From Gerris lacustris (taxonomy: Eukaryota; Arthropoda; Insecta; Hemiptera; Gerridae): a stretch of DNA of 64,000 nucleotides. The notes below the pieces were generated by a model, which made no database searches, was not told the DNA's origin, and was given only the letters and a program-made list of their open reading frames with translations. This document shows positions 1 to 13,300 of this stretch, piece after piece (position 1 is the first letter of the stretch; each line of letters opens with the position of its first letter). The translations under genes and the position numbers were made by a program. The stretch is taken from assembly GCA_951217055.1 (NCBI GenBank), contig OX578281.1, positions 26,261,101 through 26,325,100 of the forward strand, read 5' to 3'.

Positions 1-795
1 TCATTTAAAACTTGAAGTAAGCTTTGCTTTCCACATATTTTGTCCTTAGAGCGAAGGATAATGACGTTTGTCATTATTACATAACAACTTCAAATTAGGA
101 GGTAATGATGTTAATTTTATTCTCAAATTAGGGTTGACATTCAATATGTTTCGATACTTATTTTTTAAGTACAACAAGGTTGAGAACACAGCTTCACACA
201 TAAGTAGTGACAAAAGGCATTTAAAATTGTATCGCTTTTTTGCATATGCTTCGATACGCCTTTTGACAGCTCAACTAAGAATTAATTAGTGGTACAGTTT
301 CAAACACTTTTTTCAGATCGGTTGCGTATGAAATTTCAGTTACATAATCAACTTCTTGTTCACTAAGACTTAAAATTTCTTCCTTTTCAAATTCGACAGA
401 AAAAGGATCTTTAATCCACATATTATTTGAAGGAATATCCAGAAAGCAGTCTTTAAAACTATTTATTAGCTCCGAAAGATGTTCTTTAATTGAAACTGAT
501 AGTGTTTCTAGATGTAAATCTCCTTCATCATAGTTTGCATGGGTTTCAAAAATGTGTATGTAATGTTTCAAAAGTTTTAAAATTTCTTCATTAAAATTAT
601 GAAGAAACTCCATTTTTTTCTAAGATAGGTTTAAATAAAAATATTTATTGATAATAATTTAATTTTAATTTTTATAATATAACACCGAATTTTTAACAAA
701 AACATTTTTTTCATGATTTTACAATTTTTTTTCGCGACCCTGCAAAATGTTTCTACTACCTGGTGCCGGGTCGCGACCCACACTTTGGGAAACTG
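1..795 (-). mobile_element. Decayed hAT (ZBED-like) element, right end
   Basis: The minus strand from 613 to 275 encodes about 112 residues of hAT transposase middle/C-terminal sequence (MWIKDPFSVEF, LSLSEQEVDYVTEISYATDL). After a frameshift, the hAT dimerisation region continues to about position 80 (LCEAVFSTLLYLKNKYRN). At 770-795 lies a terminus of the ZBED/hAT type, reading inward CAGTTTCCCAAAGTGTGGG then TCGCGACCC. The N-terminal half is missing and the other end is outside the window. Dead, non-autonomous copy. Confidence 0.75.
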
Positions 796-1135
796 ACATA
801 AACTATTGACTTCAGTTGTTAAACAAAAAAGAGAAGTTCCAGCACATTCAGTTAGAATGTGCTCAGAACAAACTTGTAGATTTGTATAAAAAAAAAAAAA
901 AACCCACAAACGCTTTTCTATATATGGCAGACCGAAGATATCTTTTTTTCCTGCCTTAATTCTTTCTGCTGATTCTATTCAACAAACCTATATCACCTTC
1001 AAAAGTCTAAACATAAAATACCCATGTCTACACACTACGAACTCGAAATGTGAGAAAATCCTAAACGAAACCAGTAGAAACAAAACTACCAAATAATACC
1101 AAACTAAAATATTTGTTTATTAGTTATATGCTCAC

Positions 1136-1333
1136 CGCTCTCTGTCGGTCTGATAAGATTTGCCACAACCTCGGGAATATGTCGAGCCAGATCTTCTCAG
1201 TGAGAGCAGTGTCGTGGTGGCATAACTGGGAAATGTTTCGAAGGAAGTTAGCTGCCTTGACTTTCTTACAAGATTCGGCAAACTTCCTGTAGTCAGTGAT
1301 CAGCTCTGACAACAAAGGTATTCCACCTATATC
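1136..1333 (-). CDS. TRRAP: TRRAP exon 38 of window (last visible)
   Basis: 198 bp, 66 whole codons. Reads [40 protein letters not shown] and [20 protein letters not shown]. The end matches vertebrate LAEKTWVQLFPRLWKILSDRQ. The donor is GTGAGC. Later exons (FAT, pseudokinase) are not in the window. Confidence 0.95.
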
Positions 1334-4300
1334 CTGCAATAAACAGAACCAAATGCAAAAACTCATAAATTAGCTTATAAAATAAAAAAAATTATTACCT
1401 AATAACAAGAATAAAAATTTTGCAGGTTTGATATCCCAATTAAGGGATGAATTATAAAAAAATAATAATAAAAAAGTTTTCATAATATTGAAGACTCAAA
1501 TAAAAATAAACTAAGGGAAAACTAATAAAGGGGACAGCAAAGGAAAAAAAATGAAGCCATATTTGTTTTCAATATGGCTACCAAAAAAAATTTTTTCCGT
1601 CTAAAAAGAGCTTTAAAATTATATTAAACATTCCACGTAAGCATAAACTTCTTTCAACACCCTCATTTCGGTCATTTTTAAAAAAAATTGTAAAAATAGT
1701 AACATATTCTTTTCATACTCTTCAAGACCTTCAAAACTATGCAAAAGATACCAAATAGACTAAAAATCTTTATTTGAGTCATCCACAATTATAGCAGCCA
1801 TCTAAAAATATTATAGTGTGAAATTTCTTTAAAACTATACAGTTAAGATGCATCTATGTGCCAAATTTCATTCAAGTCAGTAAATTTTTACACTAGTTAT
1901 CATCAGACTAACACACAATCCAACTTTTAAAATCTTATGTCTCCGAAATGAAGAACTCACCTATGCTCACTCAAAAAAAGGTTAGCTCCAAATTACTAAC
2001 AATAAAAATTAACTAGAGATATGTTGCATTCCGAACTCACGAATGTAGGATGTTTGGGGCAATAATAATCATTACCTAGTCAAAAAGATCATCAATTTTA
2101 TATATAAAATGACATATGACTTAAAAACCCTTAATTTTTGAGTCTTCGGTCATTTGTGTAAGCCACTGATGAATAATCTTTTTTTTAACACCCTCATTTC
2201 AACTATATTAAATATCAAAATGCAAAGATTTCTGTAATAATAGATACATATTATTTTACTACTCTTGAAGACCTTTAAAATTATGCTTAACATGTCATGC
2301 AGACTGAAACCTATTTTTTTAGTTGTCCGTCATATTTATCAACATTGACAAAAACTTTTAAAATCCTAAGTGTCCGAAATGAAGCTCTCACCTACCTACT
2401 GTTTAGTATTGATAAAATTGTCTCTCTTTATTAAGATAAGCTTTTATAATTATTTAAAGATCTACAAATCAAAATAAATATTTATTTTTATTGGAATAAA
2501 TGTGGTTGCCTTGGCAATGATTTATAAAACACATTCTTGAGAATCCTAGAGAACCATTACTACGTTCACACATCGTTTTGGAAACGGTTTTGAAAACGAT
2601 CCGCTAGTTCAAAACGCTGTACGAACGGAGATCGACGGATCGTATCGGTTTAGATCCGATCCACCAAAAATACGTGATCGGAACGGGGGATCGAATTCAA
2701 AACGCTCGTGTGAACAGGTCGTGGAGGGGATCGAGGTTTCAGGTTATTTTACTCTTTTCCACTTTTTAAGTTCTTTGTTTTCGTGAGCTTCCGTTTCTTT
2801 TTTTTTAACTGCAAAAACGTTTTTAAACAAAATTTAATACTATAAAGAACCTGTAAAAACTATTAATAACTTGTAAATAAAATGTAAAAATTCGCGGACA
2901 TATTGGGTAACAAGAAAGAAGGTTTTACTTGTGACGTCACCGTTACGAGATTTCGAAAACAAATATTTCGATCACTGAACGCGTATCGTTTTGAAAACGA
3001 ATTGGATCCGAAACGCTTTCAAAACGATGTGTGAACGTAGTACATTATTAATAATTATTATAGTATCTAATTTTTGAATTCAAAGAGTTAAGTTTAGTAT
3101 AATATCTATCTAATAATCATCTACTAAAACCCATATCTGGTATTTCAGATAAAGTTTTCTTTCTTTTTTTTATAACACCTTTTAAGCACTTACATTTTAT
3201 CTTCAAACGGACACCTTTGGAGCCCCACTTTTCTTTGTAAAACTTTACTTTTTATTTTATAATTCAGAATCTTTTATCCATCTAATTATTTACACTAAGA
3301 AAGTCTATCTTCTATTTGTAATTATTTATTATTAACTCACTTAATCTCGTGTAATTATATAATTTAATATTATTTATCAATTATTATTTGAAACTGACTG
3401 ACAACTTGTGCTCACAGATTATTTTTATTATATTTGTACTGCTACCATTGGCAGGTAAGAGGAGTAAAACTCTATTCTTTCACCTCCCCCCCTCCAAAAC
3501 ACTTACGCTTATTAAAATTTTCTAAAATAAACTGAAAATGGATCAATGCCTGAAAACACTGACATTCTGAGAGGTGAGACATATTTTACACTTATGACCA
3601 CAACTAGCATAAGTGGGTTATTCTCAAATAAACTGTCACTTTGCTGTCCGGAGGTTACCGGAAGCTCTACAGAATAGAGTTTTTATCCTATCTCAACCTA
3701 CTAAGGATCATTGAGTTCGTCTCAAAGCAGTGTACATTTTGAGCTATCAAATGTTAAAAAATGATTAAAAATAAAAAAAATATAAATTATTTTTCTTGGA
3801 AAAATTAACAAAAGTAGCTGTCCGGAGGCCTTTCGAAAATTTGCAGTGACGATTTCTGTTAAAAAATATGAACTTAAAAAATTAGGGCAGGGACCTAACT
3901 TTCATATTACTTATGTAGATGACGTAATAAGGTGCAAATATTTTTTTAGACACATCGATTTTTCATTAATGGAGATAAAGTGTGTGTCCGGAACTTTTCA
4001 GAGTAAGAGTCACGGGAGTGACGATTTGGACGGAAGGTGACGTTAGAAAGGGTCTTTTGTTGTTAGCGGGGTGGGGAGAAAGGGAACAGCTTTCATATAC
4101 ATGTGAGAAGCCATCAGCATCCTCCGAGCCCGGTGACGGAAGTACTTCTTTTTTTATGGTCGGCTATTCCTCGTCACTATGGTGCGTATTTTAATTGTAG
4201 GTCACGCGGGTGACGTGTATTTTAACACATAAAAAAAAATAAAATGACATTTTCGAACTCAGTTTCATATAGCCTTTGCATGGCTGATAAACATACACTT

Positions 4301-7300
4301 GTCTGTTTTTTTCTAGGTTCACTTATGTTCTCAATATTTTATTTTTTCTATTGAAATGTCTCACGAGTGACAGTTCACGCGAGTGACGATTTGCATTGAG
4401 CCTGTTAACTAGTGACTATTCCTGGTAAAAAATACCAAATATAGAGTAAAAACACCGCTGTCTATGCTTGTGGGTTGTTCCAACCCATCATTAAAAAACT
4501 TATGATTTCATTATCTAATGATTTTATGGTTTTTTAATACGTCTTAAGTGTTACGTGAAATATGTATAAAATTTTATAAATTGTGGATAAAATATACTAA
4601 ATAATGCTAATATTTGTTCAAACTAGTTCTATTACTATTATTTTCCCTACTTCATTTTTCTCAAATTAAAAAAATATCTCGTATAAAAAAAAAATATAAA
4701 AAAAATAATACTAATAATACAAAAGATAACGTAAATCGCGTGATCAAAAGTCTGAGAATTAGTTTTTTCTTTAAGATTTTTTATTAAACATGAGTTAATA
4801 TGAGAGCCCTGAATTGCATTTACCTCAAGTTCAGAGGTGAAAGAGATTGGGCATTGGATGCTGAGTAAAATGGGCTTAATGTTGTTAGTTAAATTATTTT
4901 TAACCATGCTTCTCTTAATACTGCCCACAAAAAGTCAATTTCATTAATTATTTTTATGCTTTAGGGTATGCTGCATAACAACAACTAGTCTTACATAGTA
5001 TTGGCCTAAAAAAATAAAATAAATCAATAATAATAATAAAACCAGCCCGTCACTCGCGTGACACAAAACCTGGGATTTGGAAAATTCGCAGAAAATCGGA
5101 AAATTGTCGAACTCACAAACCATATCACTTGTGCACTCTTATATACACACACACCATTTATATGGGGTCCAAAGCTAGTTTTCATGAACTTGAATTTTAC
5201 GTTTGGTTCATTTTCCAGATTTTGAATGTGACAGTTTATTTGAGAATGACCCAAGTATAAAATGGCTGATGCCTCCATCACAAAATTACCTATTGTTGTG
5301 TAGATTAGATGTAAAAGAAAAAGAAAAAAACTTACTCTGGAAGGATCATATTTCTCATCTATCTCCATAGGCTCTACATTGATAGTGACGGAGTTGAGGA
5401 AGCTCTCTCTGTCCTCAGTATTTGCCTGATAAACCACTGATGCTACAGAGGGAAGCAGCGGTGTCTCGTTACTCAGCTGAATCAAACTATCTAAACCACA
5501 AAAACATACCCTTCATTAAAATTCACACATTAAAGGTTTAAGTGATTTTTAGTAGAACTAAAATATTAATTTATATAAAAAAAATTGTTCTGAGACAACT
5601 TAATCTAACTTTCTCATATGCGAGTACATAATTACTTGATCCAGTGTTTTCCAATTATAATTTCATTTGAGTTTCACAAAATTTTCTCTTTATACATACT
5701 GCATATATGAGTAAGTAAAACATATAATGCAAGAGAACATATAAAATCATAATGGTACACTAAAAACTAACTGAGTTGGCAGACTAACTCTAAGTGTGGA
5801 GTTAGTTTATTCCACTTACAAAAGACAACAAATTATCTATTCGTGATTCTTATTCGGTCCATCATTTAATTTTTAGTTCTTTTCCAATTAGGACTAATCA
5901 TGTACATTTATAAGTCCTTAAATTTTAAATAAAACTCTGAGATAAAAAAAAGACCAGTTCGTTGTCAAAATCCTACAATATTAATATTTAATAATAATGC
6001 TTCAACCTAAAGAGATCTGTGAAATACAAGCTAAAAACTTTTTAAAGTAGTTAATTCATATCATTTATACTGTGTGTGCAGACAGAGTACCAAAGAAAAA
6101 AAAATTTTTTTTGGGCTTTCAAGAAAAAGTAATTTTTCATATTATTAGTTTTTTAAACTCAACCCTTATTTTTGATGGTATAAAAAAATATGATTTCGAA
6201 AAGGGATCCATAAGTGTTGTTGGTTAATTTTTTAAAATATTAAATTTTAGTTAATTTTCTTAAAATAAACAATAGATAATCAAATATGAATTTTAATAAT
6301 AACCAAATATGACGGGACACCAGGATAATAGCGAGGATAAGCTAAAGGAAAGATTTACACTTACAAAGGCTATTGTTAATAATCCCTTTGAGCATGTTCA
6401 AACTGTTTAAAAATAATTTATAAATAGAGTTAAAATTTGGGGGGAAGTAGGTGGCAATACATTTGAATGAGCATTTCTTTTTTTAACACGGTTAAGGTTT
6501 TTGTGATAGTTGTCTTTTAATAGCTGTAAATATCAGAATTATTAATTACTTGTTGTGGTGTTAAACAATAACTTTGGTTTCTTATTGTTTTAGCATATTT
6601 ATTGATTTCTAAGTAATTTATTTTATTTTATAATAATAAAATAATATTTAATGTTTATCCGTCTTTCACACTTCAAACCACTTTTCTGTATAATATTTTT
6701 TAATGCTATCAAAAAAAAGGATAGTTTACACTTAGTCAAGTTTTTTAAAAAACTGAGAATCCTGTTATAAAAAATCAAGAAAATACGAATTATCATTTTT
6801 TAAGTACTAGTGAAGTTTTTATAAAGACTGACTTTTCCTCAAAAAACCCAAAAATAAACTCTTCTTTGGTACTCTATCTTGGGACACACAGTATGTGGAG
6901 ATAAATAGCTAGTAGTGTCCTAAAATCATGTTAACTACTTATAGTGAGTGTCAATAACTTTTGACATTAACATTTACATAAGACTCACAAATTATATAGC
7001 TATTATAATATGTATATCACAGATACTGCAACCCACCACTTCAGATTACGACTGCGACTCTAAGGTTTATTATAATGAGCTATTGTGGATTTTAAGTTTC
7101 ACTCACTAATCAAAAACAAAGTTTTTTATTTAAAAATGTAATTACTTTGGTCTGACGAGACAAGGATAAGCTCGATGCACTGTTTGAGCCAGTAGTGATG
7201 ACCCATAGGTTCCCAGTTCTGAGAGCTCACTATGTACATAAGTCGGTCGTGAATTCTTCTCCTGATAGAGTTGTCAAATATTTCAAAGAACTTCTCTCTT

Positions 7301-10300
7301 ATCTGGGGATGAGTGCATCGAAGCCCAGCAAGGAATGCAGGTTCCAGCTTAGGAATCAGTTCGCTGTTCTTAAACGTCTCATCCCTAAGTAACAATACAG
7401 GCATTAAAACAAATTACCATCATTGTAAAATAAAAATAGACAAACATGTTCTGATGTCATGTCTACAACAGTAGGCAAACATGTCTACAATTAAACAAAT
7501 AAAATTTAAAAAAGCCGGGTGCACATGACTGACTGTTTAGTTTAAATTTTCAGGCATAACAGACTGCTTTGAAATAGTTTTGATTGCTTTATTTCAGTTT
7601 TGGATAGACATTAACATAGTTAACAGTTTTGATTGAGATTTTATGGTATATATTTATAATAAAAGTAAACAAGTAAAGGTAGAAAGTCTCAAACACTATT
7701 ACTAGTTCAACTACCAGGTCCTTTTTCCTTTTCCCAAGTAACTTCTTCCTTCTCAAGGACGTTGGCTGTTGATGCGTGTCAACAGAGTTTGTTAAGGAAA
7801 ACATTCTTTGGACATGTCCAAACCACTGTAGTCTATTTGTATTAAATACCTAAGCAATATGTGTGCTTCCAAGGATAACCTGATTCCTCAGTTTGTTTCT
7901 TCTAATTTTTCCAGCACCTGAGCTTGCACTTTAATTTCTAATTTGCTTGTGATAGCCCAGGATTCAGAGCCATAGCTTAGAACAGGTACATAAGTGGACT
8001 AATATACCGCCGTTTTCATTTTGTTGGAAGTTTCCTGCTTTCTCAGAAAGTTTACGAACATTATAGATATTAACAAACAGTTTTAGTTCTGGGCTATTCA
8101 ATGTCTCTTTTGACCAAAGAGCTTTTTCCAAGACCAGTTCAGGTTCTGAGTAGGAAATCCTAGATTTAACTGAGTTGGGGTTTTGCAAGTCGTATATAAT
8201 ACATACTGCTCGGGTGATTCACCCACAGCACAACCAGCATCTTAACAATCACAACTTAGAATGAAATATTGAAACTAATTACCAAATTAAGTAGGAAAAA
8301 AAATTAAGTAGGGGCTTACTTGTATATATAGTTGACTAGTTCAAGGAACTGAGTGTTGAGATCAGGGAATCTCTTCTCTACATACTGCATCAGTTTAACT
8401 AATAGAATAGATTTCTCTCTCAGAGTCGGACCACAGTTAGTGTTGATGGTTACCGTCCCACTTGGTTGCACCTTGGTGTTCTTCATCCACTCCTCCACCA
8501 TCTGGACACAAAATAAAATTAGATTCATTTCTATAGTTCTTTTCTCATTAAACAGTAATTTAAAAAAAAGTTTGGATATTAAAAAAGTTAAAAACCACCA
8601 GATTACTCATATCAATAATCCACATCTGCTCGGCCATTAATGAATCAAGGGCGGCACGAGATCATGGGTTTGATCACCCCACCGTGATGGTCTGATTTAT
8701 ATGGCTCACTAATAATCACACTGGTGGTACAATATAAAGAATAATGAATACATGTATACATGCATTTACAAGTTTTAGTGACGGAAAAAATAAAACCACT
8801 ACGTGGTTATCCTGAGATTATCCAGTGATATTTTTGACCTCGAGCTCTCATTGGCTCCACTTCTCATTTTCACTCATATAAGTAGTATATGCGGCGCAAA
8901 ACTTTGATTTAAGTGCATTTACAAAGTGGTCTTTAAAAATGGTCTTTACAGCAAACATGTACCCCTCTAACTACTGGGACAATTTAAATAAAATTTGAAA
9001 TAGAGGTTTAAAAAAATCATACTCTCAAAAAAATAAAATAAAATCGAGAAACTAATATTAAGTTATAATTTTTTGGGGATGCTATCCCTCTAAAATTTGC
9101 GGAAATGAATTAAATGAATGTTGCGGAAATGAAAAACAGTTTGTCCAAATTTGTCTGTGGTTAAACCACGGATTTCAGGCAAGGGAGTAGCGAGTACACT
9201 AACCACTCGGCTACACCAGTCCTCCAACAATATGGTGCTTTAAAGTTTTATGCACTAAGAATAAAACCTTTTTTAATATATGGTTAGAAATAACTAATAT
9301 GAAACTGTCAAGGGTGGTACTTACGGAGCAAATTGCCTTCATGACTTTGATTTCCTGAGTCTTCTCTATGAGTCCAACGAGGATGGAACCAATGAAAGTC
9401 TTCTTAGTTTCTCCAGTCATTACTCCAACCCTGTTCTTAACTAGGTCCAGACTCAGAATCAACAACTCCACTGAACCTGCAGCAAATACATCAAATCCTT
9501 TCATGTTCTTCTTTTACAAGGTTAAAACCAAATTAACTCCATGGGGCAAGAGCCCATGGATGGCCTTAACAAGTGTGTATGTAATGGATGACAGGGGGTT
9601 AGAGGGTCATTCCAACAGCTGTATAAACCTAACAATTGACACAAGCAACCATTTAGCCACCACTTCACAAAAGCAGCAACCCATTTATACGGCCAAGGTG
9701 AACACCCATGTGGGCCACACTCTGATTTGTTTATATCCACAGCAAGTTGACACTAATAACCTCTTTTTCTTTGTATTTTTTTAATGCACCCACACACAAT
9801 GTCTTTGAAAAAGGGTTAGCTTTTTATCAACCCTATGCTGGATAAGTAGAGGCATTGCTTTAGATAATTTTGTGTTTGGCAACCTGCTTTGTTTTTTTGT
9901 TTTTTTTAAATATTTCATTAAATTGTATTTTAGACAGAATTACTTGGAGTGTCTGTGAAACAAGTGTAACTTTGTCTTGCTATTTCATTGATTAATTTAA
10001 CTTGTATTATAAGTCTGAAGTAGTTATAGATACAATACAACCAAATCCTTCACACGTGAGTGAATTATTGGTTGGTAAACCATGTCTTCACAACTCAGGT
10101 ATCATCAATTTTTTATTGAACCACCATGAGAGAGTGGATATCTCTCTCGAATAAGCTCCCTATTTGTTTAAGCATTGCTGGGTGGAAATTGAGCTAATAA
10201 CCTCTTTGATACTTTTACATACTCTATTGTTGTTGTTTTTGATTTTATGCTTCATGCATCTTATCAATTTTTATTGTTTGCTTACTGTAATATACTTGGT

Positions 10301-13300
10301 TTTTGGTGTGGTGTAATTTAGCGTTGGGACAACCGACTAGAAAAACCAACCGAATGAATAAGTCGATTCGGGAAAAAACAGTCTCATAGCGGGTATAGGA
10401 TATACGAATAAAGATATAGACCGAGACTGAACCTGAACGATCAAGTCGAATGTTTCAATCGAATGGTTTTTTTTTTATATAGGAGTAGCACGGTGGAGGC
10501 CGTAAAGGCCTCAGAGCTAAGGGGGGGTGAGAGTGAGAAGGCGCTTGACACTCGTTATCTCGTCCCAAACTACAGCCTGCTACGACATCGTTTTCATTCG
10601 AATGAAAAAATATAGACTGAGACTGAATCCAGTCGACTTTTTTATTCGAATGTTTCATTCGGATGTTTTAGCGAATTTTCAAAGAAAATTACGCTATTGC
10701 AATGGCTTCAAAATTTTTGTAATGCGAATTTTTGAAAATTTTTTCCATGGAAATCCGTTTTAGACCATTCTGAATCGATTCCTAAAATTTAACACTTTTT
10801 TTTATGTATGTATGTATATATGTATGTATATATGTATGTATATTGTGGTATCTTGAAATATACCACATATAAATATAGTAAAATGTACTGTAATAAATAA
10901 TTATTATAATAATTTAAAATAGTAAAATTTAAGAATATGCTAATGAACCCTTTTTAATTATTTTGATGAAGAATATTAATGTTAATTTAATTATTATTTT
11001 AGTATTTATTAAGTTATATATTGGATAAACTGTTCTATGACGTCACAACTAGGGCGTGAACCTTTTTTTTTTAGACATGCGCGATGTCCCTAAAATGTTA
11101 GGCGACGGTGGAAGGGTCGTGGTAGGGGGAACGCTTTTCACTTACCCTGCAGCCACGAGACTGGCGTGACGTGTTTACGAGAAGTCCATCGAAAGATGTA
11201 AAATTTTATATCCAGGTCGTATATGTAGTATATAGTTTGTGTTAAACTCATTTGTTGTTGAGTCAAGACTCGTGGGAGTCACAAAAATAAATAATTTTTT
11301 TTTATTCTACTCAAAATTTATTTCGTTAGAGTTGTCTACAGCCGATGCTAATCGTAAGTCTTAAACTTTATGTTTTATAAATTTAATTTTTTTTTGTTGA
11401 GTTTTACAAGTATTGTATTGAGACTTAAATCTTATTAGTGTCTGATTTTTGGTATTTTTGGATTTATTCCAGGGCCTCTATTTTACACTACTCTATTACG
11501 CTCTACTCTTAACTCTACATTTACTTAGCTTCACAACTCTATTTTAAAAGACTCTATTTTGTTTTTGCTGTGATTTCACGCTTTGGATCGTTAACTTGGT
11601 ATTAATGATCTATACAACGTTCATCATTAACTTCAACAAGAATAAATTCATCTTACAGCATTTAAGAATACAAATTTTCTTAGAATTTGGTTTCCCTCCA
11701 AAAATCACCAAACCACGCTATCACGACACATTGTTTGTATTACAACAGAAATTTACGAGTATGATCAGAGCTTCACTCTAAATATTATAATTTATTTAAT
11801 TATATGTATAAACCAAATAAAGGGTTCATATAAATAGAAAAATATATAATTAAAAAAAAATATAATAAATTTAATAAGAAAATTTAATAAAAAAAATATT
11901 AATTGTTATATTATAAAGAATAATAAAAGCCTAATCCCTACCAATTTATGTTAAATAATTATGTAAAGACCTTAATGTTGAAAGAATTTATATTTAAATA
12001 TACTAAAAATTTTATTTTGTTCAAACTTGTATTTTTTATTATTTAATTAATTTTATAGCTACCCGAATTGCATGAGTTTTAAAGCTGAATACCGTAATAT
12101 ATGTATGTATGTATATATGTATGTATATATGTATATATGTGTCACTCCAGACGATATCTCCCCTTAGGATGCACTTAAAAATTTCAAACAAATTTTAAAA
12201 TGTCAATAATATCAAAAGAAAGGATGAGTTCGTTGGCCATAATTTTTGGAGTCCATTTAGGGGTCAAATTTTGACCATTTAGGGTCAAAAAACGTGTTTC
12301 TTCCATTTTACCCCCCTTTTATGTGAAAATATGATAAAAGTGTACATAACAACAATTACTGTACTCTTAAAGAGCTTTCCAACGACATGCATCTTGAAAG
12401 GTAAATACGATTTTGACTTTTGTACCTCGTACCCCTATGTACCAAATTTTTTTTTCACCCATGCAAATTCTAAACCAAAATTTTCCTATATTATCATAAG
12501 CCAATAATCCGCAAATTTCTTTGAAAATTCGCTCATTAAGTCATGGTGCATGACTGGACTTTTTTTGTTTTAGGTAAGGGAAAGGAACGACGGTGAAGGG
12601 CTCAGAGCGGAGGAGGGGTGAGAAGGTGCATGACACTCGTTATCTCGTTATACACATGTCCACATATACACGTCCGAATTACAACAAATACAACTCCAAA
12701 CTATAGACTGATATCAGTCAAATGAAAACTAGATATCCACAACCGAATGAATGAATATTTTAAAACAACCGTTTAGTCGACTTTTTTCAATCGATTGGTT
12801 CCCAACGCTAGTGTAATTTATAAGGTATATTAACATTAACAACTTCACATCAACGAACCCAAATTGAAATTAAGATGCTAGCCTCCCACTTTATTCCACA
12901 CACCAATCCTATTGATACTTACTTCCACATGTGAAAGTTCATTAGTAGTTAATATTCTCATATCAATATTTAATACACAGCCATGCGATGCAAATGTAAA
13001 CATTTTAACATTCAAATAGTAAAAGATAGGTAAATTAAAGAATTAGATTACCTGGTGGTTGCTCAGCAGGCTTGGCAGCCATATGCTCTCTGCTCATCCT
13101 GTGAATAACTCGTACAAAGTGATTGATAAGTCTGTCTACATAACTAGGGTTGAAAGCACAGGCAGCCTTCAGCATCATCACAGTACCAAACAGAGACGCT
13201 GAATTAGCGTTAGGATTCTTCTCATAGTTATCCAGCCCTTCATATACAACCTAAATAAACAAACAAATTGTGAGTAAAACTCAACAATTAAAACAGATAT

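Noticed and set aside
4647..4928. 93-codon minus-strand frame inside the AAGT-flanked element
   Set aside because: Very AT-rich, hydrophobic C terminus made of poly-T codons, and no transposase motif; not called as a gene.
9368..9784. 138-codon plus-strand frame
   Set aside because: Half of it is the antisense of TRRAP exon 34 and the rest is the SINE-like repeat.
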